Positions 47,146 through 58,834 of a stretch of DNA of 64,000 bases are shown here, in pieces (the first letter of the stretch is position 1; every line of letters begins with the position of its first letter). Where the stretch lies: NCBI GenBank assembly GCA_002778195.1, contig PCDI01000001.1:2606453-2670452 (forward strand). The letters run 5' to 3'. The notes below the pieces were generated by a model. It searched no databases. It saw only the letters and a program-made list of their open reading frames with translations, and was not told where the DNA came from. This DNA is from Raffaelea ambrosiae. Its lineage: Eukaryota > Ascomycota > Sordariomycetes > Ophiostomatales > Ophiostomataceae. Both the position numbers and the translations under genes were made by a program.

Positions 47146-48330
47146 TTGCAGCTCTGTTTCCTGCGGTGGCACTAGACGCAGATCGACCTCGTGTTGGTGC
47201 CGGCCTACTGGTGGGCGTTCTGTGCAGAGCGAAAAGGGGGGCGGTATGGGCGCCCGTGTGCTCTGCCTCGGCGAGTGTCTCTAGAAAGCCGGGAGATGCC
47301 ACTGGACCTGTTTGTCGGCAGGCGCACTGCGCGCTTGCCGTTCTGGCAGTGCGACGGCTTGTGGCTGCCAAATGCCGCCAGCAGCGTCAGTGGAGTGCGT
47401 GGGGTTTGCTGGGCCAGTGACATGAAACAAGCCGTCGTTGACAGCTAGTGCTCGAACGCCTCCTGGCGGCCCGGCTAAGACGCGCACGACAAAAGAGCCC
47501 GGGCAGGCGCAGCAGGAGGGCTGCCCTGCTGTGCGGCATTGCGGCATTGCTGCGCAGGAGGGCTTCGCTGCTGCCAGGCGGGCCAGCTAACTACGTAGTA
47601 ACTACATAGTATATGCGGGCAGCCCACGCAGCACGCTGTGGGGTAGCAGTGTCGGGTGTGCCTGGTGCCCGGGCTGTGTCGAGCACGCGTCCAATACCAC
47701 GCTGCGAAACATCTCCCACCCAGGACTCAGGAGTGCAGCCAGAGCCTGGCGGCCCCCTTTCTTGGCCCTGTCTCTCCCCTGGTCTCTCGTGTTTCACCAT
47801 CTCGTTGCAATCATCGGTCGCGCGTCACGTGATCGCCTGGGCCCCCTCATCTCCAACTCCCCTCCACTGGGCATCTCGTCCGTTCTTAGCAGAGCAGGCC
47901 GAACTTCTTCCCTCATGTCTGGCAGAGACCCGCAGCGCGGCATTGACGGTGGCTCTCTGCATAGGCTGCCATTCCATCGAACTACCCGTGCCGACCAGCA
48001 GAGCCAGCAGTGGCAGGGCGATCGCCCAGCAGCCGTGATGGCATAATGTCGCACCCCTGCACCCACTTACATGTACGAGTATGCCCCCTCCCTGCATCCT
48101 TCTTTTGTCTGATCTTTGCGGAACCCCTGAGCACCAAACAAGCATGGTCTCTGGCATGGTCGCTGTTGTTTCCGCTTGGCCTCTCATATCAGCATCTCGT
48201 GTCTCATCGTCCAGGGCCCTCGACTTCTCTTCCGCCCTTTCACCTTCTGTCGACGTTGTTTGCCTATAGATTGTCCTGATATATGCACACGACTTCGCAC
48301 ACGCACGCGTGCACACACTCTCCTCCACCA

Positions 48331-48331
<1 letters not shown>

Positions 48332-48381
<50 letters not shown>

Positions 48382-48395
48382 TATATATATATATA
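48332..48395. repeat. CA/TA compound microsatellite
   Basis: A (CA)22 run at 48332-48376, the tetramer GCAC, then an AT run at 48381-48395. It lies about 240 bp before the small reading frame at 48637. Confidence 0.95.
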
Positions 48396-48636
48396 CGTGT
48401 GCGGGCTTGCATAGTTGTGTCCGCATCCATCTCGTCGTGCCTCTGTGTGCTTGCTCCTATTGTATTCCCACAGGCTCGTTCCCACAGCAGCTATCGTTAC
48501 CACCTGCTGGAATTTCACATTTGCCTACAGGCCTTCTCTTCTGTTCACGGCGCTGTCGTCTTTTCTCTCCGTTTCTCTCATTACCGGCACCGTTAGCTTT
48601 CCAGGTGCTCTTCCCACAGCGACAACTCTCGCCACC

Positions 48637-48921
48637 ATGCAGTCAACACGGTTCCAAGCCATTGCGGCTCGCTTTTCTCCTCACAAGATTCGAACCTCTT
48701 TCCGGCGATCATCGACGTCGTCTGCCGCTAGCAGCCGGAACTCCTACTCATCAACGGCGGCTGCATCTCCAGTTAGCACAATCAACAGCATCATCTTTCG
48801 CCAGCCATCCATAGTCGACATGGAAGAGGAGCGGAGGAGCTTCGGAAGCGAATTGTCCATACTGGAACCGCGTCCAATCGTCTACTGGGGAGGGATGGAA
48901 GAACGTCTAGGTGCTCTGTAG
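48637..48921 (+). CDS. hypothetical small Ser-rich protein
   Basis: 94 aa in a single exon. I do not recognise it. Points for a real gene are the GCCACCATG start context, a pyrimidine-rich leader just upstream, and non-repetitive sequence with a structured-looking end. Residues 1-25 are basic, 26-50 are Ser/Thr/Ala-rich, and 51-94 contain a compact segment with PSIVDMEEERRSF and PRPIVYWGGMEERLG, which has the look of a conserved short motif. No signal peptide or membrane segment. It could be the whole protein or the first exon of one, but no good donor lies before the stop. The nearest gene is the cyclin, convergent on the other strand. Confidence 0.55.
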   Translation: MQSTRFQAIAARFSPHKIRTSFRRSSTSSAASSRNSYSSTAAASPVSTINSIIFRQPSIVDMEEERRSFGSELSILEPRPIVYWGGMEERLGAL

Positions 48922-49912
48922 GCGGCGGGTGCAGATCATGGCAGAGGGGAAGAAAAAGGCCTCTCAACCGTTTTCTATGTTAATGCAGGGCTCGGTCACG
49001 ACACTGGACTGGTTATTGTCATGTCTCCGCTGTCTGCCAGGTGTCTTTCTTCCTCTTATCTCTTTTTTTTTTTTTCTTTTACGTTCAAAGGAATTGGCTT
49101 GGGGCCCCCATTATGTTTCTACATTGAAGACCGAGACTCTTGAAAGTCTTTGTGGGATCGGGGCGCGGACGGTAAAGTGCATTTCGGAGTCACTGGCGCA
49201 CAAGGGTATATGGATGGACCCTACGGGTTGTACGAATTGGATTTTATAACGAACTCTGTTAGTTTTCACTGCCTCCAAAAGGCCACCAGTTGGGTATTGA
49301 GATCTCAATTACGAGAAGAAAACATGGACTAGCTGGACTTCCCACCACTCTGTTTCTCCGAAAGTGCATGCGAGTTCTTGTGTTGAACAATGGTGCAAAG
49401 CTTGTGATGCAGCGTCATGACAAGAGACACCTAGCCGACATTCGTACAGACGCCGTTATCGTGGGCTGGAGTTTACAACACAAGAGTCGTGTCCTTCATT
49501 ACTTTATTTTTTTTTGTGCCCGCGTGTGCAAACTAAAGTCGTCGGATCGTAACCAAAACACAAACTGAATAATGACCATATGTACACTGAACTCTCCACA
49601 GCTGTCTGTAACACCCTCCATACGCCACTCGAACCCATCCGTGTACCAAGCACCCGACCCGTGCTTATAGACGCAAACAGCGGATCCGTGAGTAGAATGA
49701 ATAGCGAGCGGACGAGAGGAACAGGGTAGCCTGGCATAAACCACAGGCTTGGTACTTGTACTGGAAAGAAAACATAAAAAAAAAAAACAAGGGATATTGG
49801 GTTTGCGATGGGGGGAATCGAATTCAATGGCAGACCAGACTTGCCAAGATTTGAACTTGTCTGAAGAGCCCAGGGTCGGCGTACGCGAGGTGGGAGTTTG
49901 AGAAAAAAAAGA

Positions 49913-49943
<31 letters not shown>

Positions 49944-50247
49944 CACAGAACGACAGCAGGCAAGTAAAAGTGGGGTGGCAAAGAACATCCAGTTTCAAAG
50001 CACGGAACCATTCTCAACACCAAGCGCCATGTCAACAACAGAAGTCAAACCCAATGACGTGAAAAAATTCCAAGAGAAAGGCCAATACAACACCCCATAA
50101 GCGCAGAGCAAAGCGTTGAGACCGAACAGAGAATATGCGGTAAAAGCAGAGGCACCCCGATGCAGAAGAAGTAAATTTTCCCCACAAAGGTCGTCCTGAC
50201 CTGAACTCGGCGCCAGTTCATGCCAGTTGATACGGCGCGGTACGCGA
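48922..50247. other. spacer after the small frame and cyclin
   Basis: 1.3 kb between the small frame and the cyclin stop codon (convergent). It is AT-richer with T-runs near 49065 and A-runs near 49780 and 49900-49930, followed by a short CA run. Nothing beyond 3' UTRs is supported. Confidence 0.55.
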
Positions 50248-52117
50248 CTATGAGATCTCGTCCACGGACAGGTCCGTGTCCACAATTCCGAAGTGGACAG
50301 CGTGCTTCTTTGCCCACTGACGCGTGATAATGGATGCTGTCTCGGGAGTCAGTCTCGATACATACAACAGTCGCAGCAGCAAAACGGAAGGGTGTGCCAA
50401 ATGTTCATACCTTTGAGGTACTTCTTGCTCGCATATTTCTTGAAGAAGGCTTCATGGGTGGAAGGCCGAGCAAGATAGTCGACCATGAGAATAGCAACCG
50501 GCTCAATCTCCTCCTCGTTGTAACCGGCGTAGAAGGACAACGTTTCGTCCTATACGAGTGGGAAAAGTCATGCGTTAGCATTTCATGGCTTCACTCAAAC
50601 AACAAAAAAAAAGACAGAAAACAAAATGGATATCAGAAGTGGAGACGGAGAAACAAAACGAGACAAAAGAAAGGAGACAGCAAAATCAGTCTCGAGAATC
50701 ACTTCACGTACCCATTCACCCCGGTCCAGAATCAGGCGAGAAAGAAACATGGCTGCAGCAGCAACATGGCTTGGGCGGTAGGACATAAAGCGGTGGTCGA
50801 GCAAACTGATCTCCGTGAGATACTTGGCGATAGTGCGGGTATGGATGTCGTAATTGTCCGCTTTCGAGACGCGACGCAGGAAGTTCATCGGGTTGGGGTA
50901 GCTAAGGTCGTAGTTCAAGGTGCCCAGCATGAAGCGCTCAGCGCGGAGGATTTCGTTTTCCTGGAACCCGTCATCGGTCACGTGCTTGAAGCTACCGACA
51001 GATGGTGAGAGCACCTCCTCGTACTTGGCAGCAATGAACATGGCTGTGACACCGACGAGCTGCAGGCGGTCCAGCTGGACAACCTTGGCGGACAGGAAGC
51101 GGTCGATGATGTTGACAGCCAGGAATAGGGTCTCGGGAAGCAGGTGGAAGCGCGTGTGCACTTCGACGAGCCAGTCGACAAGGACGCCGCGCGTCTTCCA
51201 GTCCAACTCGTCCTGGTGGTTCATGTAGTGGGGGTTCGGCAGAGAGCTGCACTCCAGGTCCCGGAGGTACTCAAAGATGTCGGCGGCATATTCGGCCACC
51301 ATCTGGGGATCGTCCAAGTCCTCGCTGTCGAGGTCTTTGACGCCCTCGGGGTAGACAAACTCGGCGGACACAAACTCGGCGACGGGTTCCTCGGCGGCCA
51401 GTGCCTCTGCCTCAGCGGCCAGTGCCTCCTCCTCCTTGATGAGCTGTGCCCTGGCCAGCTGTGCCTTGGCCAGCTGTTCCCTGGCAAGCTGCTCCCTGCT
51501 TTCCTTCTTGACCTTGACCGGCTCTTCGGACCTCGACGGTGCGGTGTGTGCCTTCTTGCGGGCCGGCTCGCCCTCGTCAAGTGGCACTTCCTCCTTGACG
51601 GCGGTGGATGATGCCGGCACAGCAACCTTCCGTTTTTGCTGGACACTGCCGATAGCACCGTGGCCGGATTTTTTGGGTTCGGCAGCCTTCTTGCTGGCCT
51701 CCTTGGTGGCCAGAGCCGTGCGGCCGGCAGTTGTGCGAGACGAATTCTTCTGGACGCCGGTGGGCTGTGCTGCCTTGGACACGAGACCGACTTTGCCAGT
51801 GGCCTTCTTCGCATCAGCCACGTCCACCTTGGTGACATTGCTGACATCTCCCAGAGCGGCGCGTTTCCGCAGCGCTTGCGGGTGGCCTGCGGCGGTCTGG
51901 CTGGGCTTCTTGGATTGCAGGGGCTTTGCGGGCACGACGAGTTCGTCGACGTGGAGCGACGCGGTTTTGGCCCGCGTCATGCGCGCCGCCGCAACGCTGT
52001 TCTCGTCATTCTCGTTGGACGCGAGACGCTGTCTCACAGTGCGTGTCTGGACAGGTTTCGTTAGAGAGGGCGTCCGATACTCGAGAGAGGTTGTGCGGAG
52101 CGACTTACAGGAGGCAT
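50248..52117 (-). CDS. nimE: G2/mitotic B-type cyclin
   Basis: Regulatory partner of Cdk1 (NIMX/Cdc2) for entry into mitosis. Four exons, 52109-52117 (only ATG CCT CCT), 50712-52046, 50411-50549 and 50248-50336, join in phase to 523 aa, usual for filamentous-fungal NIME. A destruction box RAALGDVSN lies at 65-73, marking it for APC/C degradation. Residues about 80-180 are Lys/Ala-rich and disordered; about 190-230 form a regular heptad-like Gln/Leu/Ala helix. The tandem cyclin boxes run from about 275 to 510, with WLVEVHTRFHLLPETLFLAV, MFIAAKYEEV and FFKKYASKKYLKAS motifs. Two ACGCGT sites lie 176-256 bp upstream of the ATG. An internal ATG near 52000 is not needed once the first exon is recognised. 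Confidence 0.95.
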
Positions 52118-53985
52118 CGTTATCTTTTGTGAGGTGAATTTAAGCAGGAAGGGGTTTTCCTCTCTTCTTTTTTCTTTTCTTCCTTTTATGGGAGAAAGGA
52201 GGGGAGGTCGAAAAAGGGAGGAGCGAAGGCGGAAGAGAGACGGGAGGACCCTCGGGTTGGCGAGTGGTTGCAGACCAGGAATGGGCCCGGCAACGCGTGC
52301 AGAAAGGCTCGAGGCGTGCTTTGCTGGTACACGGTCACTGCTGTCACAGTCAGTCCTGAGCCTCTGGACGCGTCGAGTCTCCTGCCCTGGCAATTCGATC
52401 TGGCAATCGACAAGTAGCCGGTGCCTTGGGGTCGATGCGAGATAGGCGAGAGACGAGGGCTGTCACAGAAACATACCACAAGCAGAAGCAGGGCTGGGGC
52501 CACTCAAACACGAAGCATGGGGGGGATAGGCCTGGATAGGTCTGCGGAAGGTCTGTCTGGGTAGGTCGAAGAGAACAACGAGCTGGCTGGTGGCAGACGG
52601 GACGGCGAGTGACGACGGGGGAGACGAGGCTCTGTGTTGAAGACTGAAGTAGAAGAGAAGAAAAAAGAAAAACAGAAGACGGATCAACAGAAGGGGAAAA
52701 CAAAGAGTAGAAGGGGAGATGGCCCACGGGAAGGAGGAAAAGGTTGTGCTGCAAAAAGAGGGATGTTTTGGTAGAAGTGGAGTGGGCTAGTGCGTTATTC
52801 TGTTTCTGTTTCTGAGTCGTGCCTCTGTGTGGTGTGTGTGTGCGTGTGTGCGTGCGCATGTGTACATATCTTCTGCGTGCGTCCTGCCTGCGTAGACAAG
52901 TACCTTATTTTGCTGCTCTTTTTCGCGTGGGTGGTCAAAGTACAGCGAGACGTGGCTTTGGTGGGCGGGTACTTCTGGGGGCCAGCGCCGCGAGCGTCGC
53001 GCGATTTGAGGGGCCACACTAGCAGCATACGCGAGGCGAGCCCGGGGTCAGACTCCGTTGCCCGGGGCACAGAGTGCTGAGCAACTGCACGGGACAGTCC
53101 CGCCAACGAGAAGGCGCTGCGCGCCGCCGCCGCTAACTACAAAGCAAAAAGTAACTGGCTGGCTCAACAGGAGGGTCCCTCGAAAGCAACGAATGGTTGG
53201 CGGAGACTGGTTGCTGCCAGGGGGCTGCAGGGTGAAATTGCTTTCTGAAGTAACTACTCGTAGATAGGAAGTCACTTGTAGAGCAAATGGCCTGCAGACA
53301 CTGCAGACAGGCCCTGCAGCAAGACAATCGTGCCAGCAATCGCTGCCATAAAAGCTGCAGAATACATGACCAGGCAGGATCTGCTCGTGCTCTGTATCAC
53401 GGAGTGACCGCGCTCAGCGCGCCCGCGACTGACACTGTCTGACACACTTGTCCTCAGAAATCTGAATATTACTACTACATAGTATGTATGTATGTATGGG
53501 CTCCCAGCCGGGGTGTGCGCGCTGACGGCCTACGACAGTACTCGTACACGGTTGCAATCCCAGGGAGCTTGCCCAATGCAGCCAGCGCCTCGATCCCCGA
53601 CGCGTGTGGAGCTTAGCTTGGTGGAGCACCGCTTGTTGAGCCCACCGTCAACAGAAGCAACCACGGGGCAACGGGCCTCTCATTGGCTGTGCAATTTTTC
53701 TCGGAAATCTGGCGCTGTGGCTAATCGCGTCAGGTCCCCGCCACCTTAATGCGCACCATGTGGCTTGTCCGGAGCCGGATAAACTATTCTGACAGTCCCG
53801 AGCATGAGAGGGTCCTCAGGAGGATGAAGAAAAATTAGACCACCAAAACGGGCGAGGTCCGGCAGCTTGCCTCACCTGGTCTCAATTGGGCCTTGGTATG
53901 CCGAATCTCAACGGCCACGACGAGGGGCGCGAATGCCAATGATATACTCTGCTGCCCGCACCGCCCAACAAACTGCAAACCAGCC
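52118..53985. promoter_or_regulatory. divergent promoter region, cyclin and RML2
   Basis: 1.9 kb between divergent starts. The part next to the cyclin is purine-rich on the + strand (pyrimidine-rich leader of the minus-strand gene), with a candidate pair of ACGCGT sites. A TG-rich stretch lies at 52832-52866 and a TACATAGTA word with (TATG)n at 53476-53500. No additional gene seen. Confidence 0.5.
52293..52373. promoter_or_regulatory. pair of ACGCGT (MCB-like) sites upstream of cyclin
   Basis: ACGCGT at 52293-52298 and again at 52368-52373, that is 176-256 bp upstream of the cyclin ATG. This is the MBF-binding core known from yeasts. The spacing and promoter location are suggestive, but the hexamer is not rare in GC-rich DNA. 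Confidence 0.35.
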
Positions 53986-55121
53986 ATGCTCCAGCCTCGA
54001 CTCCGGTCCGTTGGCGCTGGATTGGCCGGGCTGTACCAGGCCCGCCCAGTTGGCTTCCAGCTCACCAAGACATTTGTAACGACGGCGAGAACAAGGCAAA
54101 AGGAGGCCGCAACCCCCTCCTCGCCCGGCACATCGGGCATTCCAGGAAACAGCAATGGCAACATCAATATCCCGAGCAGGTTTGCGATGCCAGCCTCTGT
54201 CACTGCCAGAACAGACACCGCCACCCTCCGCACCTACAAGCCACGAACTCCGGGTGTGCGACATCTCAAACGGCCGATCAACGACCACCTGTGGAAGGGC
54301 CGGCCCTTCCTTCCGCTGACATTCCCCAAGAAGGGCCATGGTAAGGGAGGTCGCAACAACCAGGGCCGCGTCACCGTAAGGCACCGGGGAGGTGGCGCCA
54401 AGAGGAGAATACGCATGGTTGATTTCGAGCGTTGGGAGGCTGGGCCGCAGCTGGTCGAGCGCATCGAGCACGACCCAGGCAGAAGCGCCCACATCGCGCT
54501 TCTCACGAACCAGGCAACCGGCGCGAAATCATACATTGTTGCCGCCGAGGGAATGAGAGCCGGAGACATTGTCCAAAGCTATCGGTCGGGCCTACCGCAA
54601 GACCTTCTGGATAGGATGGGCGGTTCCATCGACCCTGGCATTCTGGCCGCCCGTACGGTCCATCGTGGCAACTGTTTGCCCCTGCACATGATCCCCATCG
54701 GAACTGTGGTATACAACGTTGGGTCACAGGCCAAAAAGGGAGCTGTCTTTTGCCGCAGTGCTGGCACGTTTGCCATTCTCATGGCCAAGGGCGAAAAAAC
54801 GACTGAGACCGGCCTCAAGAGCAAGTCCAAAATAGCCGCCGACCGGTTTGTGCAGGTCAAGCTCCAGAGCGGAGAAGTTCGCCTGGTGAGCAAGGATGCC
54901 TGTGCCACCATCGGCGTTGCCAGCAACCCGCACCACCAATACCGGCAGCTGGGCAAGGCTGGCCGCAGCCGCTGGCTTAACATCCGGCCGACTGTTCGCG
55001 GTGTGGCCATGAACAGAGGTAAGTTTGTTGGTGTCACTGGAGCGTGACGAGTTGGCGTGTCTGTATAGACTCGTCCGTCTTCTTTTCTTCCCCTTTGTCT
55101 TTCCCCGTGGGGAGGCATTTT

Positions 55122-55158
<37 letters not shown>

Positions 55159-55444
55159 TTTTTTGTCCGTTGCTAACGCGCATTTTCTCCCACCCAGCCG
55201 ACCATCCACACGGTGGTGGCCGCGGAAAGTCCAAGAGTAACCGGCATCCGACCAGCCCCTGGGGTACACCGGTATGCTCGCCTTCTTCGGCGCATTCCCC
55301 CCTCTCCTTTGATCTGGAACACAATGCATCTAACAACTCCAACAGGCCAAAGGAGGGTACAAGACACGGCGGAAGCACAACGTCAACAAATGGGTGGTTG
55401 TGCCTCGTCCACGCCACACGGGCAAACGACAAAACAAGGGGTGA
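53986..55444 (+). CDS. RML2: mitochondrial large-subunit ribosomal protein uL2m
   Basis: Bacterial L2 homologue of the mitoribosomal large subunit, which sits near the peptidyl-transferase centre. Exons 53986-55018, 55198-55271 and 55346-55444 join in phase to 401 aa. The N-terminal ~90 aa is basic and Ser-rich, a likely mitochondrial targeting region. The L2 core follows: TYKPRTPGVRH, KKGHGKGGRNNQGRVTVRHRG, then the C-terminal domain with RPTVRGVAMNRADHPHGGGRGKS spread over exons 1-2. It ends in a basic tail KWVVVPRPRHTGKRQNKG. His-Pro-His-Gly-Gly-Gly is the conserved catalytic-centre-proximal loop. Intron 1 contains a (GT)15 run. The start is the ATG at 53986; the open frame extends upstream to 53893 without features of the family. 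Confidence 0.95.
55127..55157 (+). repeat. GT microsatellite inside RML2 intron 1
   Basis: About 15 GT dinucleotides after a T-run, wholly within the 179-bp intron 55019-55197. Confidence 0.95.
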
Positions 55445-56606
55445 TGGCTTGCATCGTTCCGCACCCGGCACGTTTTGGGAGCTGTGTTGCAGTGTACGAT
55501 ACGATATGGCGGTACGGATGTATATGGATGTATATACTAAACCCGGCTGTGATGTGCCTATTGTCAACTTGCATATGGCGATCGTGCGACTGCCTGTTTT
55601 TTCGCCATGCCGCCGTCTAATGATGCGCCTCCTCGTCGACTCTGCGCTTGGGTGTAGCAGTGCAGCTGTGGGACGGCACATAATCGCGGGGCAATGCGCA
55701 GTAGGCCCGACAGAGCGTTGCCCGTACTCGTAGTATATACAGTTTGGTTGCCCCAACACCAGAGCCTGGGAAGTGCAATACTTGTATGACCTTTCCACGG
55801 GCATACGTAAGAGCATCGTGCACCAGTTGTCATGGCTGCCCTGCAAACCTGAAAACACAGTGCCTTCAGACAGTGCCGTTGGACACTGCCACGCCGTAGC
55901 AGAGTGTCTTGGAACAATTTCTGTCAAAATAGGGGCTCTCTGTGGTGGTTGGCGGGGAGCTTGGCCGTCTGGCTTCTTGGCGGAGGTGCCAAGTGGGAGA
56001 TCCCTTTCCAGATACTCTGCCAAGGCTGTGATGATACGAAACAGGGCCCTGCTGCAAGTGCCCAGGCTGAACTAAAGTCCGATAATATGCGCCGAGCCAA
56101 GCTGAAATGTACGAGTACATAGTTACTTTGTAGTACTGGGCCTGGCACAGCCACCTGCGTCGCCGCCTTCTACCCACAGCCTCGGCGTTAATTTCGGGAC
56201 AGCGGCTGCTCGAGGTAAACAGGCACCCGGGCCACGCTGGCGCACACCAGAAACAGTGCCTGTAAGCTGGTCGTCTCACCATGCCATGGCACGTATCTCA
56301 CTGTTCTTACATGCATTAGTTAGTTAATACTATGGATCTCACCACTCTGTACACCGCACTGCCCAGAAAACCAGCCCCAGCCTCCGAGACCGTAACCCTG
56401 ACACGACCTGCGGCTGCGTGCGCAAAATCGCTGTCTGAACCTGGCAGAAAATGTGCGTAATCTTGGCGTCGACACCCAACAGCCAGAACTGCATAGAATA
56501 TATATATATACGAGTATATATAGACCGCCAAACGTGTGCCCATGCCTGCCCGTGCCCAGCCGCCAAGTGACGTTCGCAGCCGACAAAGCGTTCAACCAGC
56601 TTCCCA
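55445..56606. promoter_or_regulatory. RML2 3' region and PAP2 promoter
   Basis: 1.16 kb between two + strand genes. It holds several CATAGT/TAGTTAG words (56115-56125, 56318-56332) and a TA-rich stretch TATATATATA at 56500-56523, about 85-105 bp before the PAP2 ATG, which could supply a TATA element. No further gene seen. Confidence 0.5.
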
Positions 56607-58216
56607 ATGCCCGATACCAGCACACTGCCTCTCATCCATCCCGCTACTGCCTCCCGACCCACGTCTCCCCGTCAGCTGCCGACTCCGTACTCGAGCGCCT
56701 ACGCAGACATGCCGGCCGGCAGCGCCCGCGCGACCGGGCGCCAGCCACGCTCCGCAGGCGGCGCCGCTCTCGTTGTTGCTTCCGGCGTCGTCGACTGGCT
56801 CATCCTGATCGGCACCGCCATTGGCGGTTACTACCTGGGCAACATCAAGCCCAACATGCGGCCCTTCCAGCTCGAAAACGACGACATTTCGTAAGTCCTT
56901 CTTTCTGCCGGCCATCCCCGAGACGCCGCCTCTCCGATGCACTCCGCCGACGGGGAGTGCAGAGACTGCGAGCCCAGAGAACCGGGCACCGCCAACTCCG
57001 GCATGCAGGGCAGTGTCTGTTTCTCTGCCTGCTTCTCTGTCCGTGCAGTCTCCGGTTCTGTCCTGAGATTTCCTGCCCCGAGACTTCCTGTCCAGATGCG
57101 CACCAAGGAGCTTTCTTCCTTTCCTTCCTCTTCTCCGTCTTCTTCCTCTGGCATGGCTAACACCAACTGCCCTTGTTCACGCTCTCTAGCTTTCCCTACA
57201 CCGTCCATGAGACTGTGACCGGCAGAAATCTGATCATCGCCAGCATCCTCGTCCCTGTCGTCGTGATCGTCATCGTGTCCCTGACTGTCGTTCCGGGTCT
57301 AAGCGTCCCACCCGGTACCCCCAAGTCCCTCGTCTGGCGGCGCAAGCTCTGGGAGCTCTATGCCTCGCTCCTGTCCTTTGCCCTGGGTGCCGCGTCTCAG
57401 TATTTCTTCATCAGCGGACTGAAAAACATCTGCGGGAAGCCGCGGCCGGACATGCTCTCTCGCTGCCAGCCAGATATCGCAAACGTGGCCCAGTATGTCG
57501 TAGGTGGCATTGCAAACATCACGTCGAACGGCCAGCTGGTCAGCGCCAACATCTGCACGAACACGGACACGTCCATTCTCTACGATGGCTTCCGCAGCTA
57601 TCCCTCTGGGCATAGCTCCACCTCGGCGGCTGGGCTGGGCCACCTGGCTCTGTTTCTTGCATACAAGTTTGGCGTCGTGTATCCCTTCACCCGGCGAGCC
57701 AGCCACCCTGCTGCCGAATCAGCCTTCCCGAGTCGTCTGCCTGCGTCTGCCTCGCAGGATGATGCCTACGAGCTTGTCAATCTCCCGGGCTCCTCTCACA
57801 CCACCACTGCACCTGGCCGCCTCCCTGCCGACCCAGGGGAGCCCGGAAAGGACTTCGCTGCGGCCCACCCCCGCGCCGTGGTCTCGGCCCGGCTCGGTGG
57901 CGCTGCTCCGCCGTTGTACCTGTTTCTTATCGTTCTTGCCCCCTTTTGTGGCTCTGTTTTCATCGCGGCCTCGCGCTGGTTCGATTTCCGCCACCATGGG
58001 TTTGACATTCTATTCGGCTATTTCATTGGCTCCGTCACTGGCATAGTCGCCTTCCGCATGTACCACATGCCAATGTCCGAGGGTGCTGGCTGGGCCTGGG
58101 GACCTCGTAGTGCAGACAAGGCTTTCTGGTCCGGCGTCGGAAGCTCGAGCTGGTCAGTGCCGCGGCAACAGTCTTCGGCCAGGGGGGTTGACGAGGAACA
58201 TGGTTATCGTTCTTAG
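56607..58216 (+). CDS. PAP2-family membrane lipid phosphatase (DPP1-like)
   Basis: Dephosphorylates phosphatidate, diacylglycerol pyrophosphate or related lipids in a vacuolar or ER membrane. Exons 56607-56890 and 57190-58216 join across a 299-bp intron to 436 aa. Six membrane segments: about 58-78, 107-128, 150-172, 236-254, 325-347 and 357-376. All three phosphatase motifs are present: KNICGKPRP (KX6RP), YPSGHSS (PSGH) and SRWFDFRHH (SRX5H). A longer loop (about 258-315) of Ser/Pro residues separates motifs 2 and 3. ATG 56607 (MPDTSTLPL) gives a normal cytosolic N-terminus. The intron is unusually long for this window. Family assignment is firm; the substrate is inferred. Confidence 0.92.
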
Positions 58217-58834
58217 GGGCCTTCATCAGCTGTGCCTCTTGTCCAACCCCCCGAGTTGCTTAAAAATCCAGCCTCTGGGAGATATCTGGTTGTGACTCGT
58301 CTATATTAGATAATGTAACGCATCCATTGTTTGTTGCCTCTTTGTATCTGGTTTCCTGCTTCGCATCGGTCTGTTGTCGGCTTTTTGTCTCTACCACTGT
58401 TGGCCGTTTCTTGTTTTTCGTCTTTCTGTCACTCTGTGTCATTTCTGGTCTTTTATATTGTCGTCTATTTTGCTTTTGGTATTTTCCCAATTTCTTTTTT
58501 TTCTTGTATTCGTATACATGTAGGGAGAGAGGTCAATGGCCGAGATAGAAGCAGGGAAACATCGCATTCATGTCCTCTCCGCACCCAGCCGAGTCGAACA
58601 GCACGAGTAAGCCAATATTACAGCAAACCATTCAGCTCATAAAGCCCAAGACATTTCACTTGCACATGCCTGTCCCTAGCCTCTGGAGTGGAAAACCAAC
58701 ATTGGTCAAAGTACGAAATCGCATTCACAAGCTACCTCGAACCCATTCCCATTCCACGCAATCCCTTGCACTCCCGGTGGCGGAACTCCCACAGCGATAC
58801 TGCGCCAAGAAAAAAAAGCCTGCATTTGCCATCC
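58217..58834. other. convergent 3' spacer
   Basis: 618 bp between the PAP2 and CK2-beta stop codons. The + strand is T-rich from 58320 to 58510, fitting a 3' UTR and poly(A) region. Nothing else seen. Confidence 0.55.

Larger units (their letters stand above)
46127..48636. other. spacer after CCH1
   Basis: 2.5 kb between the CCH1 stop and the small 94-aa frame. It begins with a 45-bp tandem duplication, then a T/C-rich stretch near 46350-46440. A 22-bp tandem duplication lies at 47102-47145, the palindrome ACTACGTAGT at 47590-47599, and a CA/TA microsatellite at 48332-48395. The last 150 bp is a pyrimidine-rich leader for the small frame. No further gene is supported. Confidence 0.55.
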
